A stretch of 64,000 nt of DNA from Aliirhizobium smilacinae. Its GTDB lineage: Bacteria; Pseudomonadota; Alphaproteobacteria; Rhizobiales; Rhizobiaceae. Position 1 is the stretch's first letter, and each line of letters opens with the position of its first letter. Shown one piece after another: positions 58,248-64,000 of the stretch. Made by a program: the position numbers and the translations under genes. Location: assembly GCF_006335145.1 (NCBI RefSeq), contig NZ_VDMN01000004.1, forward strand, positions 186,001-250,000. Direction: 5' to 3'. The notes beneath the pieces are model-generated. The model was not told the DNA's origin, did no database searches, and saw only the letters and a list, made by a program, of their open reading frames with translations.

Positions 58248-59411
58248 ATGCATCTAGACAGGATTGCGATTGTGGGGGCAGGCATGGCCGGCCTTGCCGC
58301 AGCGCTGAGCTTTTCCCGCGTGGGCATAGCTTGTGATATTTTTGAAGAAGCCAATGATCTGGTGGAAGTAGGCGCAGGCCTGCAGATGTCGCCCAACGCT
58401 TCTGCGATCCTGCGCGAATTCGGCGTGCTGGAGGACCTCGAAAAGGTCTGGACAGAGCCCCGCGAGATAAACCTTGTCTCGGGCACATCCTTGAAGAAAC
58501 TGGCCGGTGTGCCCGCAGGTGATTTCGCCAGAAAGCGCTGGAAAGCGCCCTATGGCGTACTTCATCGCGCGACACTGCAGGCGGCGCTGCTTGCAGCGGT
58601 GAAACGCAATCCGCTCTGCACGGTCAAGATCGGCACCCCGATCAGAGGAACCCTGCCCCAGGCGGTTCGCGATATCACTGGCACCCCTTATCCATTGGTG
58701 ATCGGGGCCGATGGCGTCTGGTCCAATGCGCGGGCATCGGTGCCGGACGCGCCGCAACCCGATTTCTCCCGCAACATTGCCTGGCGCTTCACCATTCCTT
58801 TGGAGGAGGCGCCCACCTGGCTGGCTCGTGATTGCGTAACCGCCTTCATGGGCCCATCGACGCACCTCGTTGCCTATCCGCTGAAGGAAAAGGCCGCATT
58901 CAACATCGTCGCCATCGCGTCCGGCATCAGTCCCGGCGCGACATGGGAAGCGCAGGCGAGCGAAAGCCAGCGCGGCATGCTGATCAAGCAGTTCGGCGGC
59001 TGGAATGCGGAGATCATCGCTCTCCTCAGCCGGCCCGCCCGACCGACATTCTGGCCGCTTCATGAAGTGACGTCAGGTCGCTGGCACAACGGTCGAGATG
59101 TCGTGCTGATTGGCGACGCGGCCCACGCAATGATGCCGTTTTCTGCACAAGGCGCGGCTATGGCGATCGAGGACGGTTTCGTCCTTGCCAATGAAGTGAC
59201 GAGGGCAGCCACCCTGCCCGCCGCATTGGCAGGTTTCGAAAGCCTGAGAACAAGGCGCGCTGCAAAAGTGAAGGCACGTGGCTCGTTCAACCGTTTTGCC
59301 TATCACGCCCGCGGTCCGTTCCGTATCGGCCGCGATATCGTCCTGTCGCTACGTCCGCCGCAATCGCTCGCGGCGGACCTGGATTGGCTCTACGGCTACC
59401 GCGTAGACTGA
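58248..59411 (+). CDS. FAD-dependent monooxygenase
   Basis: 387-residue flavoprotein hydroxylase of the salicylate/p-hydroxybenzoate class. It has the dinucleotide loop IVGAGMAGLAAALS, VIGADGVWSNAR and the second FAD motif IGDAAHAMMPFSAQGAAMAIED. The aromatic substrate is unknown. It ends one base before the convergent metC stop. Confidence 0.9.
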   Translation: MHLDRIAIVGAGMAGLAAALSFSRVGIACDIFEEANDLVEVGAGLQMSPNASAILREFGVLEDLEKVWTEPREINLVSGTSLKKLAGVPAGDFARKRWKAPYGVLHRATLQAALLAAVKRNPLCTVKIGTPIRGTLPQAVRDITGTPYPLVIGADGVWSNARASVPDAPQPDFSRNIAWRFTIPLEEAPTWLARDCVTAFMGPSTHLVAYPLKEKAAFNIVAIASGISPGATWEAQASESQRGMLIKQFGGWNAEIIALLSRPARPTFWPLHEVTSGRWHNGRDVVLIGDAAHAMMPFSAQGAAMAIEDGFVLANEVTRAATLPAALAGFESLRTRRAAKVKARGSFNRFAYHARGPFRIGRDIVLSLRPPQSLAADLDWLYGYRVD

Positions 59412-60599
59412 TCAGACAGCTGCGGCGGCCAGGAACCCCTGTTCGAGATCCTGTTGCAGGTCGGCGATGTCTTCGAGTCCGATCTGCAGACGAATGACGG
59501 GACCCTCCTCCGGCTGCTTGCGAATCGTCCTGTCCGACAGGTTCACATGCAGAGCAAGGCTCTCGAATCCGCCCCAGGAATACCCAAGACCGAAGTAGGT
59601 GAGAGCATCGAGGAAGGCGTGTGCCTTTGCTTTCGCGTTGTCGGAATCGGCCTTCAGCACGAATGAAAATACGCCGCTGGCACCCTTGAAATCCCGCTTC
59701 CAGATCGCGTGACCTGGAAAACTAGGTAGCGCCGGATGAAGGACACGCGCCACATCGTCGCGCCCTTCCAGCCACTGGGCGATCGCCAGCGCACTTTTCT
59801 GATGGTGCTCAAGACGAATGCCCATGGTCCTGAGACCACGCAGGATCTGATAGGAATCATCGGGCGCACCGCATATGCCCATGAGGATTCGCGTCTCTTC
59901 CAGCTTCGGCCACCATTGGGCATTGGCCGAAACAGACCCCATGATGATGTCGGAATGACCGGACGGATATTTCGTCGTGGCATGGATAGATACGTCCACG
60001 CCAAAATCGAGCGGCCGGAAATAAAGCGGCGTGGCCCAGGTATTGTCCATCGTCACGACGCAGCCGTGCTTGTGGGCGGCGTCGGCGATTGCGCGGATAT
60101 CCTGCATCTCGAACGTGTTGGAACCCGGCGCCTCGGTATGCACCAGCTTCGTGTTCGGCTTGATCAGCGCATCGATACCCGCACCTATTTCGGGATCATA
60201 ATATTCGATCTCGACGCCGAGGCGCGTCAGCATCGTATTGCAGAAATTCCGGCAGGGCGTGTAGACCGAATCGACGATGAGGGCGTGATCACCAGCCGAC
60301 AGATAGGCAAGGAACGGCACGGAAATCGCCGCCAGACCAGACGGGACAAGGATAGTCCCTGCCGACCCTTCCAGCTCATCGAAAGCAGCACATAGGGCGT
60401 CCGTCGTCGGCGTTGCTCGTGTCCCGTAAGAATAGGGCTGGCCACGTTTTTCCATCGTCTCTGAATCGGGAAACAGCACGGTCGAGGCGTGAACGACCGG
60501 AGGATTGACGAAGCCGTGATAGGATAGCGGATCGTTGCCGATATGTGCGAGGCGCGTATTGGCGCCAGCGGAACCGAGCATGGAAGTTTTCTTGGTCAT
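59412..60599 (-). CDS. metC: Cystathionine beta-lyase
   Basis: 395-residue PLP enzyme that cleaves cystathionine to homocysteine, pyruvate and ammonia in methionine synthesis. The PLP lysine lies in SIHATTKYPSGHSDIIMG, with GTRATPTTDALCAAF and MDNTWATPLYF upstream. It is read divergently from aapJ, an arrangement conserved in rhizobia. Other activities of the Cys/Met-metabolism PLP family are possible, but the MetC call is the usual one for this position. Confidence 0.92.
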   Translation of the reverse strand: MTKKTSMLGSAGANTRLAHIGNDPLSYHGFVNPPVVHASTVLFPDSETMEKRGQPYSYGTRATPTTDALCAAFDELEGSAGTILVPSGLAAISVPFLAYLSAGDHALIVDSVYTPCRNFCNTMLTRLGVEIEYYDPEIGAGIDALIKPNTKLVHTEAPGSNTFEMQDIRAIADAAHKHGCVVTMDNTWATPLYFRPLDFGVDVSIHATTKYPSGHSDIIMGSVSANAQWWPKLEETRILMGICGAPDDSYQILRGLRTMGIRLEHHQKSALAIAQWLEGRDDVARVLHPALPSFPGHAIWKRDFKGASGVFSFVLKADSDNAKAKAHAFLDALTYFGLGYSWGGFESLALHVNLSDRTIRKQPEEGPVIRLQIGLEDIADLQQDLEQGFLAAAAV

Positions 60600-60957
60600 C
60601 TCGTGGGGGAACTCTCTAGGCGGGAAAACTTTCTTGTCGCGCCACGGAGACTAGAGGTCAAGTCCGGTCGATGCGCCGTAAAGTTGAGTGAAGGTCAGAT
60701 GCAAAGCATAAAGGCACTCATTTCAGCACATGTCGCACCTAATGTAGGCAAACGCCCATTCACTGGGCATAAAATTTAATTTTACCTTGTTTCAAACGCA
60801 ATTCATGCTGGTGAGACTTGACCCTCAAAGCATTTGCGAATGAGATAGGCTTGCTTGCCGCTGGAGGGTTGGCATGCAACCGGCCGTATTCGAACAAATA
60901 TCCAAGGGGAGCGGCACGGTGACATCAGAAAATAAAACACAAACAAAGGTTGGGAAA
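60600..60957. other. 358-base gap between metC and aapJ, regulatory
   Basis: Holds promoters of metC (minus) and the aap operon (plus). A candidate aapJ promoter is at 60818-60846. A small GCCCA/TGGGC hairpin with an AT-rich tail is at 60754-60768. I see no clear sigma54 site despite the known nitrogen control of aap in rhizobia. No gene is evident. Confidence 0.5.
60818..60846 (+). promoter_or_regulatory. Candidate sigma70-type promoter of the aap operon
   Basis: TTGACC is followed after 17 bases by TGAGAT, about 110 bases before the aapJ start. The -35 box (CTTGAC) matches the rhizobial consensus; the -10 box is weak. Confidence 0.4.
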
Positions 60958-61980
60958 ATGAAAAAGACAATTCTGTCAGTCGCGATTGGCGCTGCAGCCC
61001 TGGGTTTGGCCTCGGCAGCTTCTGCAGCCACGCTTGATGACGTTAAGGCAAAGGGTGTCGTAACCTGCGGTGTCAGCGCCGGTATTCCAGGCTTCTCGAA
61101 CCCGGACGACAAGGGCGAATGGACCGGTATCGACGTTGATTACTGCCGCGGTATTGCTGCTGCCGTATTCGGCGATCCGACCAAGGCAAAGTTCGTTGCC
61201 CTGTCGAGCAAGGACCGTTTCCCGGCCCTGCAGTCCGGCGAAGTCGACGTACTGACCCGTAACACCACTTGGACGATCAGCCGCGACACGTCGCTCGGCT
61301 TCAACTTCCGTACCGTCAACTACTATGACGGCCAGGGCTTCATCGTGAAGAAGAGCCTCAACGTGAAGTCGGCACTCGAGCTTTCCGGCGCTGCCGTCTG
61401 CGTCCAGACGGGCACGACCACCGAGCTTAACCTTGCCGACTACTTCAAGGCCAACAACCTGCAGTACAACCCGGTCGTTTTCGAAAAAGAAGCCGATGCA
61501 ACCACGGCTTATGACGCCGGCCGTTGCGACGTCTACACGACCGACCAGTCGGGCCTGTATGCAATCCGCCTGAAGATGAAGAACCCGGACGAGAACATGG
61601 TTCTGCCGGAAGTCATCTCCAAGGAGCCGCTTGGCCCGGCCGTACGCCAGGGTGACGACAAGTGGTTCGACGTCGTATCGTGGGTTCATTACGCCATGGT
61701 CAATGCCGAAGAACTCGGCATCACGTCGAAGAACGTCGATGAGCTGAAAGCCAGCGGCAGCCCGGACATCAAGCGTATGCTCGGCAGCGAAGAAGGCTCC
61801 AAGATCGGTACCGACCTCGGTCTGACCAACGATTGGGCCTATAACATCGTCAAGCAGGTCGGCAACTACGGCGAAGTCTTCGACCGCACCGTCGGCCCGA
61901 ACACGCCGCTCAAGATCGAACGCGGCCTCAACGCTCTGTGGACCAAGGGCGGCCTGCAGTACGCTCCCCCGATCCGTTAA
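60958..61980 (+). CDS. aapJ: General L-amino acid ABC transporter, substrate-binding protein AapJ
   Basis: 340-residue periplasmic protein that captures a broad range of L-amino acids for uptake. A signal peptide of about 23 residues (MKKTILSVAIGA... ending ASAASA) precedes a type-3 solute-binding domain, with DDVKAKGVVTCGVSAGIPGFS and WTGIDVDYCRGIAAAVFGDP. The upstream frame is longer, but MKKTILS at 60958 starts the signal peptide. It is followed by a stem-loop and then the permease genes. Aap moves amino acids in and out of rhizobia and is needed in symbiosis in some species. Confidence 0.96.
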   Translation: MKKTILSVAIGAAALGLASAASAATLDDVKAKGVVTCGVSAGIPGFSNPDDKGEWTGIDVDYCRGIAAAVFGDPTKAKFVALSSKDRFPALQSGEVDVLTRNTTWTISRDTSLGFNFRTVNYYDGQGFIVKKSLNVKSALELSGAAVCVQTGTTTELNLADYFKANNLQYNPVVFEKEADATTAYDAGRCDVYTTDQSGLYAIRLKMKNPDENMVLPEVISKEPLGPAVRQGDDKWFDVVSWVHYAMVNAEELGITSKNVDELKASGSPDIKRMLGSEEGSKIGTDLGLTNDWAYNIVKQVGNYGEVFDRTVGPNTPLKIERGLNALWTKGGLQYAPPIR

Positions 61981-62003
61981 TCGGTTACAAGCGCAAAGCA
62001 GTC

Positions 62004-62034
62004 GCATGGAGGTGGATCACATCCACCTCCATGC
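62004..62034 (+). terminator. Perfect 14-pair hairpin between aapJ and aapQ
   Basis: GCATGGAGGTGGAT and ATCCACCTCCATGC pair without mismatch around CAC, 23 bases past the aapJ stop. The tail ATTTAA is not a strong T-run. It likely makes aapJ mRNA more abundant than the permease mRNA. Confidence 0.8.
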
Positions 62035-62060
62035 ATTTAAAGTTCCCGTAAGGGCAAAAA

Positions 62061-62076
62061 GTCTCCAAAAGGAGAC
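62061..62076 (+). promoter_or_regulatory. Short hairpin in the aapQ leader
   Basis: GTCTCC and GGAGAC pair around AAAA, 23 bases before the aapQ start codon. It contains a GGAG that could be masked from ribosomes, so it might tune aapQ translation. Confidence 0.4.
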
Positions 62077-62099
62077 ATATAAACAAAGGGGATTTGTTT

Positions 62100-63299
62100 A
62101 TGGCCGGCATGGCGCTCAATTCCGATACGCCAACTACCAGCAAGAAGGCCTCCTCCCTGATCTATGACCCGAAGGCTCGCGGGATTTTTTATCAGGTACT
62201 GACGTTGGCGGTGGTCGTCCTCTTCGTCTGGATGGTAACGCAGAACACGATAGATAACCTGCGAAGAGCCAACATCGCTTCGGGATTCGGTTTTATTCAG
62301 GGCCGCGCCGGTTTCGATATCGGCCAGTCGCTGATCGCCTATTCCAGCGATTCCACCTATGGCCGCGCACTTCTCGTCGGCATCTTGAACACCTTGCAGG
62401 TGGCCGTCCTCGGCATCATTACGGCCTCGATTATCGGCTTCATCGTCGGCATCGCCCGTCTTTCGCAAAACTGGCTCATCGCCAAGCTGGCGCAGGTCTA
62501 TGTGGAATTCTTCCGCAATATCCCGCCGCTCCTCGTCATCCTGTTCTGGTACAAAGGCGTTATCGCCGTGCTTCCACAAGCGCGCGACTCCTTCAACTTG
62601 CCCTTCCAGACCTACCTCAACAATCGCGGCCTGTTTGTGCCCAAACCGATATTCGGCGATGGTGCTTGGGCAATCGCCGTGGCATTTCTGATTGGCATTG
62701 TCGCAACGGTATTCGTGGCGCGATGGGCAAAGCAGCGGCAAATGCGCACCGGACAGCCGTTTCATACGGTTTGGACGGGCTTGGGGCTGATCCTTGGTCT
62801 GCCAATCCTCACATTCCTGGCCCTTGGCGCACCGCTAACCTTCGACTATCCGATTGCGGGTCGGTTTAACCTCACAGGTGGTTCGGTCCTGGGACCGGAA
62901 TTCATCTCGCTTTATCTGGCGCTCTCCTTCTACACAGCCTCCTTTATCGCCGAGATCGTGCGCTCGGGCATCAAGGCTGTGCCGAAGGGCCAGACCGAAG
63001 CAGCGAACGCACTCGGACTGCGGTCGAACGCCATCACACGGCTGATCGTATTGCCGCAGGCGCTCAGGATCATCATCCCGCCGCTGACGAGCCAATATCT
63101 GAACCTTACCAAGAACTCTTCTCTCGCGGTCGCTTGCGGATTTGCCGACATTTATGCAATCGGCGGCACGATGCTCAACCAGACCGGTCAGGCCGTTGAG
63201 ATCGTCGCCCTCTTCCTTATCATCTATCTGTCCATCTCGATTACCACGGCAATATTCATGAACTGGTTCAATGCCAAAATGGCGCTGGTGGAGAGATAA
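62100..63299 (+). CDS. aapQ: General L-amino acid ABC transporter permease AapQ
   Basis: 399-residue inner-membrane permease of the polar amino acid type. It has an N-terminal helix (YQVLTLAVVVLFVWMV), several further helices and the EAA loop EAANALGLRSNAITRLIVLPQALRIIIPP (seen in pieces). The ATG at 62100 follows AAAGGGGA; a TTG two codons upstream is also open. It is longer than histidine-type permeases by an extra periplasmic/cytoplasmic region, as known for AapQ. Confidence 0.96.
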   Translation: MAGMALNSDTPTTSKKASSLIYDPKARGIFYQVLTLAVVVLFVWMVTQNTIDNLRRANIASGFGFIQGRAGFDIGQSLIAYSSDSTYGRALLVGILNTLQVAVLGIITASIIGFIVGIARLSQNWLIAKLAQVYVEFFRNIPPLLVILFWYKGVIAVLPQARDSFNLPFQTYLNNRGLFVPKPIFGDGAWAIAVAFLIGIVATVFVARWAKQRQMRTGQPFHTVWTGLGLILGLPILTFLALGAPLTFDYPIAGRFNLTGGSVLGPEFISLYLALSFYTASFIAEIVRSGIKAVPKGQTEAANALGLRSNAITRLIVLPQALRIIIPPLTSQYLNLTKNSSLAVACGFADIYAIGGTMLNQTGQAVEIVALFLIIYLSISITTAIFMNWFNAKMALVER

Positions 63300-63301
63300 T
63301 A

Positions 63302-64000
63302 ATGGCAATCAACTCTTCGACTTTCATACGCCAGGACATGTTGGCGCCCCAACCGGCACCGCTCGGCGTCAGCGGTGCATCGCACTGGTTCCGGACCAAG
63401 CTCTTCGCAACGCCGAAGGATACGGTCCTGACCATCCTTGCGCTTGCCCTGCTCGCCTATCTAGTCCCGGGCATGATCAACTGGCTGTTCATAGACGCCG
63501 TCTGGACCGGCTCGGACCGCACCGCATGCGCAACCGTCATCCAGGGCGGTGTCCTGCCTGATGGTCAATCCGGCGCATGCTGGGCGTTTGTCGACGCAAA
63601 ATTCCAGCAGTTCATGTTCGGTCGCTACCCGCTTGAGGAACGCTGGAGACCGATCCTCGTTGCGGTGCTCTTCGTGATCCTGCTCGTTCCGATGCTGATC
63701 CCGAAGGTTCCCCACAAGGCATGGAATGCGCTTGCGCTGTTCATCATCCTGCCCTTCATCTCGTTCTTCCTGCTGATTGGCGGCTTTGGCCTTCCGCATG
63801 TCGAGACCCAGCTTTGGGGCGGGTTGATGGTAACGTTGATCCTCTCCTTCTTCGGGATCACCGTATCGCTGCCATTGGGCATCCTGCTGGCGCTCGGTCG
63901 ACGTTCTCAGATGCCGGTGATCAAGACGCTCTGCGTTATCTTCATCGAGATTATCCGCGGCATTCCGCTCGTCACGGTTCTGTTCATGGCAAGCGTCATG
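63302..64000 (+). CDS. aapM: General L-amino acid ABC transporter permease AapM (3' truncated by window edge)
   Basis: Open frame from ATG 63302 to the window end, 233 codons with no stop. It begins MAINSSTFIRQDMLAPQPAPLG and has at least five hydrophobic segments, then the start of the permease core (ETQLWGGLMVTLILSFFGI, FIEIIRGIPLVTVL). It begins two bases after the aapQ stop, in the order aapJ-aapQ-aapM; the ATPase aapP would be expected next, outside the window. Confidence 0.95.
   Translation, partial: MAINSSTFIRQDMLAPQPAPLGVSGASHWFRTKLFATPKDTVLTILALALLAYLVPGMINWLFIDAVWTGSDRTACATVIQGGVLPDGQSGACWAFVDAKFQQFMFGRYPLEERWRPILVAVLFVILLVPMLIPKVPHKAWNALALFIILPFISFFLLIGGFGLPHVETQLWGGLMVTLILSFFGITVSLPLGILLALGRRSQMPVIKTLCVIFIEIIRGIPLVTVLFMASVM

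Noticed and set aside
60600..60957. Sigma54 promoter expected for nitrogen control of aap
   Set aside because: No TGGCAC-N5-TTGC match was found on either strand in the gap.

Overview
The window is a stretch of ordinary, gene-dense chromosome from an alphaproteobacterium of the family Rhizobiaceae (Rhizobium / Agrobacterium / Neorhizobium / Sinorhizobium group). The evidence is the gene order and protein features: dusB-ntrB-ntrC, ntrY-ntrX-hfq-hflX, an IspD-IspF fusion, a pyruvate dehydrogenase E1 beta subunit carrying its own lipoyl domain, the GAAC-N7-GAAC LexA operator of alphaproteobacteria, an EipB-type envelope protein, and aapJ-aapQ-aapM next to a divergent metC. I saw no rRNA, tRNA, CRISPR array, insertion sequence, prophage or plasmid-type gene. 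The genus cannot be fixed from the sequence alone.

Layout. 1-2628: sulfite/nitrite reductase (5' end cut off), its DUF934 partner and ferredoxin-NADP reductase. 2676-5824: an MFS transporter (minus), then hflX and hfq. 6133-13653 (all minus): the nitrogen-control genes in transcription order dusB, ntrB, ntrC, then ntrY, ntrX. 13847-15537 (plus): ispDF and a CinA-type amidase. 15541-25278 (minus): in transcription order ftsB, pdhA, pdhB, pdhC, an SGNH hydrolase, a DUF465 protein, lpd, a small membrane protein, lipA, a kinase-like pseudogene and a RatA/Coq10 protein, with one small plus-strand gene at 16779. This holds the whole pyruvate dehydrogenase complex plus the enzyme that makes its lipoyl cofactor. 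25471-28589 (minus): VOC protein, kdsA, eno. 28788-33614: lexA (plus), comEC (minus), gltA (plus).

33725-46894 is one long minus-strand block. In transcription order it is rpsB, tsf, pyrH, frr, uppS, cdsA, rseP, bamA, lpxD, fabZ, lpxA, lpxI, lpxB: translation factors followed by lipid, outer-membrane protein and lipid A synthesis. Several of its gaps hold perfect GC-rich hairpins, which probably set the relative output of neighbouring genes. 47083-52399 holds a small unknown gene, eipB, ridA, a glycerophosphodiesterase, a FemAB-like acyltransferase, a HIT hydrolase and an AzlCD exporter. 52487-56930 holds clpS-clpA, a DUF3126 gene and cysE. 57045-60599 holds an alpha/beta hydrolase, a zinc-finger protein, a flavin monooxygenase and metC. 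The right edge begins the general amino-acid ABC transporter operon aapJ-aapQ-aapM, with aapM cut off.

No novel defence, mobile or biosynthetic system was found. The points worth a second look are small: a P-loop gene broken by a single in-frame stop, an hflX frame that seems to start at ATT upstream of its first ATG, intercistronic hairpins in the envelope and aap operons, an NtrX without the GAFTGA loop, a composite rhizobial intergenic repeat, and two short conserved-looking genes of unknown role. All functional calls rest on reading motifs and recognising families by eye; no database search was possible.
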